Assembly (NCBI RefSeq): GCF_016775005.1 | Contig: NZ_JAEUXI010000002.1 | Coordinates: 186,001 to 250,000, forward strand | DNA from: Streptococcus suis | GTDB lineage: Bacteria; Bacillota; Bacilli; Lactobacillales; Streptococcaceae | Length of the DNA: 64,000 nt | Direction of reading: 5' to 3' | Made by a program: the position numbers and the translations under genes | In this document: one piece after another, positions 1-8,676 of the stretch | Numbering within the stretch: position 1 is the first letter of the stretch | How the letters are laid out: every line of letters begins with the position of its first letter | The notes under the pieces: generated by a model | The model's input: the letters and a program-made list of their open reading frames with translations, nothing else | Told to the model about the DNA's origin: nothing | Database searches by the model: none

Positions 1-1
1 T

Positions 2-841
2 TCCACCCTCCAAACCTCTATGGTGTCTGCCGGACGAGTTTTTACGCTCATGGACCAGACCATAGAGGAGCCGCTACAGGTTGACCGAGGGGCCAAGATT
101 GGCAAGGGGCATATTGTCTTTGAGGATGTTTGCTTTTCCTATGACGGTAAGCGACAGATTCTGGACAAGGTTTCCTTTGAAGTGAGACAGGGGCAGACCA
201 TTGCCTTTGTAGGTGCCACTGGGTCTGGAAAATCCTCTATCATCAATGTCTTTATGCGTTTCTATGAGTTCCAATCTGGGCGGATTCTGATCGACGGTCA
301 GGATATCCGCAGTTTTTCACAAGAGGAATTGCGGTCAGCTATTGGCTTGGTCCTGCAAGATCCCTTCCTCTTTCACGGAACCATTGCTTCCAATATCCAG
401 ATGTATCAGGAGATTTCTCAAGAGGATATTGAGGAAGCAGCTCGCTTTGTGGATGCTGCTCCCTTTATCGAGAAACTTCCCGACACATACAATCACCTTG
501 TCACCGAGCGGGGTAGTGCTTTTTCGACAGGTCAACGGCAACTGCTGGCCTTTGCACGCACCATGGCTAGCAAGCCCAAGATTCTCATCTTAGATGAGGC
601 GACTGCCAATATCGATTCTGAGACTGAGCAGACAGTACAGACTTCTCTGGAAAAAATGCGAAAAGGGCGGACAACCATTGCTATCGCCCACCGCTTATCC
701 ACCATTCAAGATGCCGACTGTATCTATGTCTTGGACAAGGGAAAAATTATCGAGTCTGGAAATCACGAACAACTCCTGTCCCTCAAGGGGCACTACCACC
801 GTATGTACCAGTTACAAGCAGGCCAATTGGCAGCGACCTAG
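2..841 (+). CDS. ABC exporter, ATP-binding C-terminal part (partial)
   Basis: This is the C-terminal part of a fused membrane/ATPase ABC exporter subunit of the multidrug or lipid type (MdlB/LmrA class). The reading frame is open to the left edge of the window, so the true start and the membrane domain lie outside. Visible motifs are Walker A GATGSGKSS, the Q-loop in VLQDPFLF, a signature loop read as FSTGQRQLL (normally LSGGQ), Walker B ILILDEATANID and the switch His in AIAHRLS. The protein ends in LQAGQLAAT. Exporters of this type usually work as heterodimers, so the gene to the left is probably its partner. The substrate cannot be inferred. Confident on family. Confidence 0.9.
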   Translation, partial: STLQTSMVSAGRVFTLMDQTIEEPLQVDRGAKIGKGHIVFEDVCFSYDGKRQILDKVSFEVRQGQTIAFVGATGSGKSSIINVFMRFYEFQSGRILIDGQDIRSFSQEELRSAIGLVLQDPFLFHGTIASNIQMYQEISQEDIEEAARFVDAAPFIEKLPDTYNHLVTERGSAFSTGQRQLLAFARTMASKPKILILDEATANIDSETEQTVQTSLEKMRKGRTTIAIAHRLSTIQDADCIYVLDKGKIIESGNHEQLLSLKGHYHRMYQLQAGQLAAT

Positions 842-860
842 AATCAACTTCCTGACAAAA

Positions 861-990
861 GAGGCTGGACAGAAAGTCTTAAAAATAAAAAACAGCTTAG
901 AGTTACGTTGTCAGAAACGTTGATTCTAAGCTGTTTTTGATTGTTAAAATTTTTATCAGAGGGGAATTTTTTTAGTTTTTGCCCAGCCTC
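861..990. repeat. Nested palindromic intergenic element / terminator
   Basis: An inner perfect 11-bp stem (891-901 with 924-934, AACAGCTTAGA) is followed by a T run, and an outer stem pairs GAGGCTGG (861-868) with CCAGCCTC (983-990), again followed by TTTTTT. The inner hairpin would terminate the ABC exporter transcript. The nested layout resembles the small interspersed repeats common between streptococcal genes. No second copy was seen in this window. Confidence 0.6.
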
Positions 991-1093
991 TTTTTTCGTG
1001 TGTAGACTTTTCAGCACCTCTATTGATCGCTGACTGCTTTCTATTGCAACCCCTGCTGTTTCTTGTAATAGGTCACTGTCATACCTATTCAGT

Positions 1094-2194
1094 TTATTTC
1101 AACCCTCGTGACCGATTGGCATAGGCTTTCCAGTCAATCCCACGTGCCTCACACCAGTTTTGGACCTTTGGAGCCAAAATCAGATCTTTAGTGCGTAGTT
1201 CAGTCAGATTTTTGGCGCCAAGCATACCAACAATGGCCCGAATTTCTTCCTTCATCTTGTCCAGCTCCAGGCAGGCAGCTTGAAGATGTTCACCATCTCC
1301 ATCTTTCACCAATTGGAGAATGCGGTTTGACATCCCAACAGCATCGGCACCAACCGCCAAGAGTTTGACGATATCAAGAGAGGTTTTGACACCTCCTGAT
1401 GCCAAAATCGACAATTCCTTCTGTCCTCTTGCTTCAAGAGCTTCCAGCGTAGATACCAAGGTAGATTGTCCCCACCCCTCCAGAAAATCCAGTTTATTCT
1501 GACTGCGCCTTGCATTTTCAATCTTGGCAAAATCTGTGCCACCAGTCCCAGAAATATCAATCGTTTTGACACCGACAGACAGCAGCTGTGAAATGGTCTC
1601 CCGACTCATACCAAAACCGACTTCCTTGACAATCACAGGCACCTCTAATTCCCTCACCAAGGTTTCGATATTTTTCAACCACATGGAAAAATCCCGATCA
1701 CCTTCTGGCATTACAATCTCTTGAGGAGCATTGACATGGATTTGCAAAGCATTAGCCTCCAAGGCAGCAACTGCTCGCTTGGCATTATCCAAACCATGGT
1801 GAGCACCTAGGTTGGCAAAAATTAACCCCTTGGGATTTTCCTTGCGCAAGACCGAAAAAGTATCCAATACATTCGGATCCTTCATAGCCGCACTCAAGGA
1901 GCCAGCCGCAATCGGAACACCAGTATAATGCGCCAAAATACCCAAGGAACGATTGATTTCTCCGGTCTTAACGCTCCCACCTGTCATGGCATTGATGTAA
2001 AAAGGATGGGCTAGTTCAAAACCTGCAAAACAGGTCCTCACATCCACCTGATCCAGAGACAACTCCGGCAAAGACTGGTGAACAAAGCGTGTCTCTGTCA
2101 AATCACTCGGCGACTCTTCTTTGTATTGGAGACTAGCCAGTCCAACATGTTGATCCTTTCGATCACTCCCAAATTCTTGCTGATGCATCATCAC
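1094..2194 (-). CDS. fni: Isopentenyl-diphosphate delta-isomerase, type 2
   Basis: FMN- and NADPH-dependent enzyme that interconverts isopentenyl and dimethylallyl diphosphate, the last step of this operon. At 366 aa it has the usual length for type 2 enzymes. Visible family features are MTGG near the N-terminus, QIHVNAPQE, VIVKEVGFGMS, DISGTGGTDF and the flavin-phosphate loop ASGGVKTSLD followed by GADAVGMSN. The frame begins GTG ATG ATG; the GAGG ribosome site is spaced best for the GTG at 2194, with ATG codons at 2191 and 2188 as alternatives. Its start overlaps the end of mvaK2, which points to translational coupling. It is unrelated to the zinc-dependent type 1 isomerase. Confidence 0.95.
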   Translation of the reverse strand: MMMHQQEFGSDRKDQHVGLASLQYKEESPSDLTETRFVHQSLPELSLDQVDVRTCFAGFELAHPFYINAMTGGSVKTGEINRSLGILAHYTGVPIAAGSLSAAMKDPNVLDTFSVLRKENPKGLIFANLGAHHGLDNAKRAVAALEANALQIHVNAPQEIVMPEGDRDFSMWLKNIETLVRELEVPVIVKEVGFGMSRETISQLLSVGVKTIDISGTGGTDFAKIENARRSQNKLDFLEGWGQSTLVSTLEALEARGQKELSILASGGVKTSLDIVKLLAVGADAVGMSNRILQLVKDGDGEHLQAACLELDKMKEEIRAIVGMLGAKNLTELRTKDLILAPKVQNWCEARGIDWKAYANRSRGLK

Positions 2195-3281
2195 GCTTGT
2201 TTACCTCACACATTTCTATATCCAGCGGCAATAAGCCCGCTGCCAACCAATTTTTTTTGACTTCGTTCGCAATGGTCACAGAGTCAGCAAATGCAATCCC
2301 ACAATCACCACCACCTGCTCCTGATGTCTTGGCCACAGCGCCAACTTCCTCTGCTCTGTCAATCAGAGTTTTTAGAGAAAGAGTCTCGATCTCGACTCCA
2401 AGGCCAGCTGAAGCCTCCTTTAAGAGGCGACGATTCTCACGAATTCCTTGCAAAAAGGCAGAGCGATCATCCGATTTACAGGCATGAATCAAGCCTTTTA
2501 CACAGGCTAAACTATCTCGTAAGAAACCATCATATCCAGCTTGTGACCACTGCCCACTTGCTTTTTGGACACGGTCCAAGGAAGCATCTGTCGAGGCAAC
2601 TGTCCCAGTCCATGCCACCATAAACTGCACATCTGCCGGCAATTCTAATCGCTGGATGTCCAAATCCTTCCAGTCGGATTCCAGTAACGAATGAAGACTT
2701 TGCCGACTCGCTTCTTCAGTCAACCAAGACCGATCCACAGACTGATAAGCAACCAAGCCTGCAAAACTGGAAGCTGCCAAATCCCCAAAGGACCCTTTCA
2801 TTTCCAATCTGGTCTGTACCAAGGCAGCCAACTTAAAAACAAGCAAATCCTTCTCTTCTAGTTTGAAATAACGCAATAACGCCCTAACAAGTCCTACGGT
2901 CAGGGCACCCGAGGAGCCTAGACCATACTTCCGACTTGTCTTTCTATCATCCAAGTCAGAAGTAATCTTCAAATGAAAAGGACTAGAAAGCTGGCAACCA
3001 ATTGCTCGACCATAGTCAAGGACCAGTTGCAAGGCAGTTGTTATCAAAGGATAGACTTCTGGCTGGGACACCCAAACTTGCCCCTCTTCCAGTCGCCAGG
3101 TCAACACAGTTTCAGGATCTTGCTCGGACCAGATGGTTCCTTCTTGCCCCTCCAAAACAGGTTCCAGACCAACCGTCAAAAAACGATTGACACCCGCTAC
3201 GAGCGCCAGTTGCCCTGGCTGTACAATGGCATATTCTCCCGCTATGAATAGTTTTCCAGGAACAGCGACCTCAACCTTCAT
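2163..3281 (-). CDS. mvaK2: Phosphomevalonate kinase
   Basis: GHMP-family kinase that phosphorylates mevalonate 5-phosphate to the diphosphate. It shows the N-terminal PGKLFIAGEYA, the ATP loop GLGSSGALTVG around residues 120-130 and the C-terminal GAGGGDCGIA. The open frame runs to a TTG at 3287, but the ATG at 3281 has a GAGG ribosome site six bases upstream, so MKVEVAVPG is the preferred N-terminus. The start lies inside the end of mvaD and the 3' end overlaps fni, giving a tightly coupled four-gene operon. Confidence 0.94.
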   Translation of the reverse strand: MKVEVAVPGKLFIAGEYAIVQPGQLALVAGVNRFLTVGLEPVLEGQEGTIWSEQDPETVLTWRLEEGQVWVSQPEVYPLITTALQLVLDYGRAIGCQLSSPFHLKITSDLDDRKTSRKYGLGSSGALTVGLVRALLRYFKLEEKDLLVFKLAALVQTRLEMKGSFGDLAASSFAGLVAYQSVDRSWLTEEASRQSLHSLLESDWKDLDIQRLELPADVQFMVAWTGTVASTDASLDRVQKASGQWSQAGYDGFLRDSLACVKGLIHACKSDDRSAFLQGIRENRRLLKEASAGLGVEIETLSLKTLIDRAEEVGAVAKTSGAGGGDCGIAFADSVTIANEVKKNWLAAGLLPLDIEMCEVNKRDDASARIWE

Positions 3282-4308
3282 AGCCAACCTCTTTCTGGAA
3301 GCGACTGTGAGACTGCTCCCACTCTTCTTCTGTCAACTGGCTAGCTCCCTGGCCAGGCAAACTTTCAATCAACTGAAACTCAGGCAACAAGACACTCAGC
3401 TCTCTCTTCAATTCTTCCATCTGACTGGCACGACAGAGCACTTTTACATTAGGACCTGCATCCATGGTCATGTAGGCAGCAAGACCTGATTCCTCCCGCA
3501 CCTGTCGCACAGCTTCCTGAGCCCGCACACTCGCTGCAGACCAATAGGTAAAAGGTGGGTTGGCAGACAGGGTTGTCGCATGCATCTTCATCCCATTGTG
3601 CTCGGTCAACTGACCCAATTTCTCGAAATCTCGCTCAGCGATGGCTTCCTTGATCGCTACTAAATCCTGGGCTGCAGTCTCTACCCAAGCCTGATAGAAA
3701 GGAGAAGTCGCCACCGTCAGGTCCATCCCCTCTCGACTAGCCACTTTTTTCTTGGCTTTATCAACTGCAATGACGAGCATACCGATATCCCAGTCCGCCT
3801 CATCAATCGGACGAGCAAGCGAATCCTCGGAACAAGTCCCCATATCCCACTCAACAAAGCCTCCGAACAAACTCCGAGTACTAGACCCTGACCCCCGGCG
3901 AGCAAAGGTCGAGAGAGCCTGACGAGACAAGTCTATTTTCAAGGCCGTGGCTGTCGCCAAAGCTAGCGCCGCAAAGGCAGAAGCCGAACTGGCCAAACCA
4001 GCTGCTGTTGGAACGAAGTTGAGACTCTCAACCACCGCAAAACGATCTTCACCTATATATTCGCGAAACAAATCCAAAAAACGCGAAATTTTTCGAATTT
4101 CTTTCTCATCCTGTTCGAGACCATTTAAAATAAACCGATCTTCTGTAAAAGCTGTATCAAAAACCACCTTTGTATCGGTATAAAAGGCATCCAAAGTCAA
4201 GGATAGACTGGAATTCATTGGGAGGAAGAGCTCCTTGTCCCGCTTGCCCCAGTATTTAATCAGAGCAATATTGGTATGGGCACGCGCAATGCCGACTGAT
4301 TGTGTCAT
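3271..4308 (-). CDS. mvaD: Diphosphomevalonate decarboxylase
   Basis: Catalyses ATP-dependent decarboxylation of mevalonate diphosphate to isopentenyl diphosphate. The 345-aa protein has the family motifs ALIKYWGKRD near the N-terminus, AAGLASSASAFAALA in the phosphate loop and RRGSGSSTRSLFGGF in the substrate-binding segment, plus TMDAGPNVKVL near the C-terminus. An AGGAG ribosome site precedes the ATG. It starts one base after the mvaK1 stop codon and overlaps mvaK2 downstream. Confidence 0.95.
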   Translation of the reverse strand: MTQSVGIARAHTNIALIKYWGKRDKELFLPMNSSLSLTLDAFYTDTKVVFDTAFTEDRFILNGLEQDEKEIRKISRFLDLFREYIGEDRFAVVESLNFVPTAAGLASSASAFAALALATATALKIDLSRQALSTFARRGSGSSTRSLFGGFVEWDMGTCSEDSLARPIDEADWDIGMLVIAVDKAKKKVASREGMDLTVATSPFYQAWVETAAQDLVAIKEAIAERDFEKLGQLTEHNGMKMHATTLSANPPFTYWSAASVRAQEAVRQVREESGLAAYMTMDAGPNVKVLCRASQMEELKRELSVLLPEFQLIESLPGQGASQLTEEEWEQSHSRFQKEVGYEG

Positions 4309-4309
4309 C

Positions 4310-5236
4310 TTATTCTCCTAAGTATTGTATCCATGTTTGTCGGGCTCCAGCTTGAGAAAGAACTGCTTCCAGATGCTGGGCCACTTCTTCTGTTTTGGCT
4401 AAGGCAATCATGCAACCACCCCTGCCACCACCCGTTAGTTTGGCTCCCAAGGCTCCCTTGTTCATGGCCTGCTCAACCAACTGGTCCAGGCTAGGGTCTG
4501 ACACCCCTAATTCTTTCAGATGGCAATGGGCTTGGCTCATCTTTTGCCCTAGAAGCTCTGCCCTGTTAAAAGCCAAGTCTTCTCGAGCACCCTCTGTCAA
4601 CTCTCCCAAAGCTCGAATATGGTCATACACCTCTGGTTTTTCCCTAAGTAGGGCCGCTAAATCCGCGATGGCTTCCAAAGTGTTGCCTGTCTTGCCTGTA
4701 TCTGCCACCACCAAAAAGGCATCCAAGTGTAGGGCCAGGGGCTGGATAGGCTGGTCTTTTTTGAAATAGATAGGGGTGGTGCCACTGGTCGTCGCCGCAT
4801 CAATGCCTGAAGGATTTCCATGTGCAATCTTCTCAGATGACTGGACGATGTCCCATAGCTCGCTGTCGCTCAGGTCTTTTTGGTAGTAGGCAAAGAGGGC
4901 TCTTGCCACCGCAACAGCCACCGCTGCACTGGACCCCATGCCCCGCTCTGCTGGAATGGTGGATGTGATGGTGATATGAATAGCGGGATCGGTCGGTGCA
5001 CCAATACGGTAAAGGGAAAAGCGAATGGCATGCTTGAGACTCTCCCATATCTTAGGCATCTGGTGGACCAAACCTTGATAAAACTCACATGTCACTGCTA
5101 AGGCCTGACCCTCGGTTCGAACGGTGGCCGTGATTTCAACAGCAGAAAAGGGCATGGCAATGGCTGCTTGTCCGTAAACAACCGCATGCTCTCCCATCAA
5201 AATGATTTTTCCAGTTGATTTTCCTACTGCTTCCAT
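4310..5236 (-). CDS. mvaK1: Mevalonate kinase
   Basis: First gene of the mevalonate operon; it phosphorylates mevalonate with ATP. GHMP-kinase features are IILMGEHAVVYG, PAERGMGSSAAVAVA and the C-terminal TGGGRGGCMIAL. The frame extends to 5254, but the ATG at 5236 has a strong AAAGGAGAG ribosome site just upstream and gives the typical N-terminus MEAVGKSTGK, so it is preferred (308 aa). A TATAAT box at 5262-5267 is a likely -10 element for the operon; no good -35 hexamer is visible. HMG-CoA synthase and reductase are not in this window. Confidence 0.94.
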   Translation of the reverse strand: MEAVGKSTGKIILMGEHAVVYGQAAIAMPFSAVEITATVRTEGQALAVTCEFYQGLVHQMPKIWESLKHAIRFSLYRIGAPTDPAIHITITSTIPAERGMGSSAAVAVAVARALFAYYQKDLSDSELWDIVQSSEKIAHGNPSGIDAATTSGTTPIYFKKDQPIQPLALHLDAFLVVADTGKTGNTLEAIADLAALLREKPEVYDHIRALGELTEGAREDLAFNRAELLGQKMSQAHCHLKELGVSDPSLDQLVEQAMNKGALGAKLTGGGRGGCMIALAKTEEVAQHLEAVLSQAGARQTWIQYLGE

Positions 5237-5300
5237 TTTTCTCTCCTTTTGCAATCATTCTATTATACCATTTTCCAGATATTTATTCTTTTTCTCTATG

Positions 5301-5331
5301 AAAAAAACCAGTGCAGAGCGTACTGGTTTTT
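5301..5331 (-). terminator. Rho-independent terminator of the MATE gene
   Basis: AACCAGT and ACTGGTT (about 5306-5312 with 5322-5328) form a stem. On the minus strand it is followed by a run of seven U, directly downstream of the efflux gene stop codon. Confidence 0.8.
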
Positions 5332-5334
5332 CAA

Positions 5335-6603
5335 TTATCGTTTATTTTTTCTTCTATAAGACCTAGCCAGAAGACCTGCACGAAAGATATTGTCCAATAC
5401 TGTCCCAATCCAAATGGCCGCAAAACCAACTTCTGTAAAGGTAAGCAGGAGGTAAGCAACTAAAATCCGCACACACCACATGCCAATACTGGTGGCATAA
5501 AAGGGCAGTTTGGCATTGCCCAAGCCCTGCCAGAGAGCCGTGTAAATCAGGGTCCCTGCCGTAAAAGGCACACCAATCAAAGAAAAAGTCAAAACTAGCA
5601 TACTGGCCTGACTGGCTACCGCGTCCTGCGTATAGAGGCCAATCAAGTGCGGCCCCAAGAGATAAACGGTCACCGCCACACCGTACATGAAAATCAGGCT
5701 CAGGACCAGACTAGCTTTACGGACGGCATCGATTTTTTCGCTCTGCCCTTGGGCCTTGGCCGTTAGAATGACCGTCGCCGTTGCCAGCCCCAAAGCCGGC
5801 ATATAGTTGAACTGGGTCAGGGTTTCACCTATGGCATTGCCCGCCAAAACCGCCGTCCCCAAGCCTGTAATCAAGCCCACGACCACCACATCTCCTGCCC
5901 GCATCATGAGCCGCTCGCCCGTCGCAGGCAGGGCTAAAGCCATAAGTTTGCGGTCCAAGTGAAGTGTTAGGGGCGGTAGGGAAATCCCCAAGGATCGCCA
6001 GAGGATGAGGCAAGCAATCAAGCGAGACAAAACGGTGCCGATTGCCACCCCTGCAATCCCCCAGTCCATGACAAATACCGCAAGGGCAGATAGAACTGCA
6101 TTGAGAAAATTAGACAAAAGGCTGATATGCATAGGTAACTGTGTCCGACCCGTCGCCCGCAAGATAGCACCCAAACTGGTCATGAGCCCAAGGAATACAA
6201 TACCTCCACCGACTATGGCTAAGTAAAGCCCACCAGCTTGAGCCACCGCAGGCTCTGTCCCCAGCAAACCAAGCAAGCTCTGGCCGAACAAAATAGACAA
6301 CAAGCCCAAGATGCCACTCAGCAAGACCGTCAACTTCAAGGCCTCTCCAGCTGCCCTACTGATTTTCTCTTGGTCACCTTGACCGACAGCCTGGGCTAAA
6401 AGCGAGGCCACCGCAGCCGCCAAGGCAATGAAAATCGCCTGATAGATAGCCATGATATTGCTGGCAACTGACACACCTGACAGGGCGACCAAGCCCAGAA
6501 AGGCCACCAAATAAGAGTCCACCATACCCATAACCATTTGAAGCATATTTTCCGCCATAGCTGGTAGAGCGATTTTTAACAAGTCTTTGTAAGTTTCTTT
6601 CAT
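5335..6603 (-). CDS. MATE family efflux transporter
   Basis: Multidrug/toxin extrusion membrane protein, a cation-coupled antiporter with about 12 predicted helices along its 423 residues. The N-terminal KIALPAMAENMLQMVMGMVDSYLVAFLG segment (given here as a family hallmark: P-x-x-x-E followed by a membrane-embedded M-x-D-x-x-L) and the internal repeat beginning KLMALALPATGERLMMRAGDVV fit the two-bundle MATE fold. The frame extends to 6651 and would overlap thrC, but the ATG at 6603 has a GGAG ribosome site four bases upstream and starts MKETYKDLL, which suits the family. The substrate is unknown. Confidence 0.9.
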   Translation of the reverse strand: MKETYKDLLKIALPAMAENMLQMVMGMVDSYLVAFLGLVALSGVSVASNIMAIYQAIFIALAAAVASLLAQAVGQGDQEKISRAAGEALKLTVLLSGILGLLSILFGQSLLGLLGTEPAVAQAGGLYLAIVGGGIVFLGLMTSLGAILRATGRTQLPMHISLLSNFLNAVLSALAVFVMDWGIAGVAIGTVLSRLIACLILWRSLGISLPPLTLHLDRKLMALALPATGERLMMRAGDVVVVGLITGLGTAVLAGNAIGETLTQFNYMPALGLATATVILTAKAQGQSEKIDAVRKASLVLSLIFMYGVAVTVYLLGPHLIGLYTQDAVASQASMLVLTFSLIGVPFTAGTLIYTALWQGLGNAKLPFYATSIGMWCVRILVAYLLLTFTEVGFAAIWIGTVLDNIFRAGLLARSYRRKNKR

Positions 6604-6620
6604 CTTTCTCCAATTCAAAA

Positions 6621-6634
6621 GGGGCTTTCGCCCC
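6621..6634 (-). terminator. Weak hairpin downstream of thrC
   Basis: A GGGGC/GCCCC stem with a short loop is followed on the minus strand by only four U. It sits between thrC and the MATE gene, so it may be a partial terminator that allows read-through. Confidence 0.45.
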
Positions 6635-6643
6635 TCATTTCTA

Positions 6644-8128
6644 TTAAACACCCAAATAACGTTCTACTTCAGCCTGCATATCTGCAGCTGCAACGACGGT
6701 ATTGTGGCGGACAGGTGCCGTTTCCAAGCCGTCCACAGCTGGTGGTAGGGCTACACCTGAAATCTCATGCAATTTGGCAAGGGCTTCGAAGTCAGTCAAG
6801 CCTGACTGGCCTGTCACCGCTTCAACCGCAACTACTGGGAACTTGTAAGGACTTGCTGTAGAAGCGATCACTGTCGGAGTTTGGTCACCTGTCTGCTCCA
6901 CATACTGTTTATAGACCGCTGAGGCAACAGCCGTATGTGGATCTTCAATGTAGTCTGACTCGTCATAGACACGCTTGATTTCCGCAGCAGTTTCTTCTTC
7001 TGTCGCAAAGGCGGCAGCAAAGAGAGAGAGGATATCCGCGTCAGCCCCTTGAATATCATACTGACCAACTGTGTTCAAGGCTTCCATCAACTCAGCTGTT
7101 TTTGCAGCGTCATTGCCAAAGAGGTGGAAAATCAACCGCTCCAAGTTAGAAGACACCAAGATGTCCATGGACGGACTGGTTGTCACGCGGAAAGTGCGGT
7201 TCTTGTCGTAAACACCAGTCGAGAAGAAGTCGGTTAGGACATTGTTGTCGTTGGACGCACAGATGAGCTTGCCAACTGGCAGACCGATCTGCTTAGCGTA
7301 GTAAGCCGCCAAGATGTTGCCGAAGTTGCCTGTCGGAACGGTGAAGTTGACCTTGTCACCCGCCGCAATCTCACCAGTCTTAACCAGCTGAGCGTAGGCA
7401 TAGACATAATAAACAATCTGGGGTACCAAGCGGCCGATGTTCATGGAGTTGGCAGATGAAAACTGGAGTTTCTTAGCCGCCAACTTGGCACGAAGAGCCT
7501 CATCGTTGAACATATGCTTGACGTTGGTCTGGGCATCGTCAAAGTTTCCGTCAATGGCCACCACGTGGGTATTAGCCCCTGTTTGCGTGGTCATCTGCAA
7601 TTCCTGGACCTTAGACACCCCGTCGCGTGGGTAGAAAACGATAATTTGCGTGCCAGGAACGTCCGCAAAACCAGCCATAGCCGCCTTGCCCGTGTCGCCT
7701 GATGTCGCAGTCAAGATGACAATCTCGTTTTCCAAACCGTGCTTTTTAGCCGCCGTCGTCATCAAGTAAGGGAGGATGGACAGAGCCATGTCCTTGAAGG
7801 CAATGGTTGAGCCACGGAAGAGCTCCAAGTTGTACTGACCTTTTAGCTTGACAACTGGGGCAATAACTGGCGTGTCAAACTTGCTGTCGTAGGCATTGTT
7901 GATACAGTAGTCCAGCTCGTCTGCCGTGAAATCGTCCAAGAAAGCCGATAAAATCAACTTGGCAACTTCTTGATAAGAAGCGTCTTTGAGAACAGAAAAA
8001 TCCAGATCAACTGCAGGAATCGAAATCGGTGTAAACAAACCACCGTCGGTCGCCAAGCCCTGTAAAATCGCTTGACTAGCCGATACAGTATTTTTAGCAT
8101 CGCGTGTTGATTGATAAACTAGTGTCAT
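6644..8128 (-). CDS. thrC: Threonine synthase
   Basis: PLP enzyme that converts O-phosphohomoserine to threonine. At 494 aa it matches the longer threonine synthases that have an N-terminal extension (MTLVYQSTRDAKNTVSASQAI). The PLP-binding lysine is in GSTIAFKDMALS, and the cofactor-phosphate loop appears in LTATSGDTGKAAM. VPTGNFGNILAAYYAKQIG is another strongly conserved segment. A GGGGA ribosome site lies just upstream of the ATG. It appears to be transcribed alone or with the MATE gene; no other threonine genes are nearby. Confidence 0.95.
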   Translation of the reverse strand: MTLVYQSTRDAKNTVSASQAILQGLATDGGLFTPISIPAVDLDFSVLKDASYQEVAKLILSAFLDDFTADELDYCINNAYDSKFDTPVIAPVVKLKGQYNLELFRGSTIAFKDMALSILPYLMTTAAKKHGLENEIVILTATSGDTGKAAMAGFADVPGTQIIVFYPRDGVSKVQELQMTTQTGANTHVVAIDGNFDDAQTNVKHMFNDEALRAKLAAKKLQFSSANSMNIGRLVPQIVYYVYAYAQLVKTGEIAAGDKVNFTVPTGNFGNILAAYYAKQIGLPVGKLICASNDNNVLTDFFSTGVYDKNRTFRVTTSPSMDILVSSNLERLIFHLFGNDAAKTAELMEALNTVGQYDIQGADADILSLFAAAFATEEETAAEIKRVYDESDYIEDPHTAVASAVYKQYVEQTGDQTPTVIASTASPYKFPVVAVEAVTGQSGLTDFEALAKLHEISGVALPPAVDGLETAPVRHNTVVAAADMQAEVERYLGV

Positions 8129-8247
8129 AATATTCCCCGTAAAAATCTATTTTTTCTATTCTAACATAAATTGACAGAAAATTCCCAAGATATAATCAAA
8201 AACCCTTTACCTCATTCAAAAAAATGCTTTATTTTTTACAAATTTAA

Positions 8248-8634
8248 AACATTTTTACCTTTGTCGGTACCTGGGTTGGAAAAAGCGAGCAAGCAAACTT
8301 TATTCAAGTCACCATCGCAGCTGATGGCGGTGTTGAAACAAGTGTTCGTTACAACCATAACCCTGAACAGACAGAAACATTTTCCGCACGAATCGACCAA
8401 AGCCAACTCTGATCTGATTCCGCCATTATCCTAGATCAATACCAAGGCGATCACACTGCCCTGATCGCCGGGACAAATGGACTTGGTGGCTGGTTGGTTC
8501 AATATCCTGTTGGCTATCAGTTAGAAGCAGGCGCTCTCAAAATCAACCTATGGAACCTTTCTATCTTTGATAGCTTAGATCCTCAACAACCAGCTTTTCT
8601 TACCATTCAACTTAGCCCGCAAGAGTCAGCATAA
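8248..8634 (+). pseudogene. Decayed gene remnant of unknown family
   Basis: A plus-strand frame encodes a protein-like tail: FVGTWVGKSEQANFIQV, then SVRYNHNPEQTETFSARID, an in-frame TGA at 8410-8412, then SAIILDQYQGDHTALIAGTN, GWLVQYPVGYQLEAGALK and PQQPAFLTIQLSPQESA-stop. The frame has no start codon and meets another stop at 8245-8247, so the 5' part is gone. The beta-rich GTW...G pattern resembles C-terminal domains of streptococcal secreted lipoproteins, but no family is assigned. It ends directly at the shared terminator with adhE. Confidence 0.65.
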
Positions 8635-8665
8635 AAAAATCTCCTTCATTGAAGGAGATTTTTTT
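8633..8665. terminator. Bidirectional terminator between pseudogene and adhE
   Basis: ATCTCCTTC and GAAGGAGAT form a 9-bp stem around the TTCA/TTGA loop, with A and T runs on both sides. It can terminate adhE on the minus strand and the remnant gene on the plus strand. Confidence 0.85.
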
Positions 8666-8676
8666 GACTGCCTAAA

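Noticed and set aside
8171-8434. 87-aa open frame between thrC and adhE
   Set aside because: It is in a different frame from the protein-like remnant, has no ribosome site and its first part is low-complexity; the remnant frame explains the sequence better.
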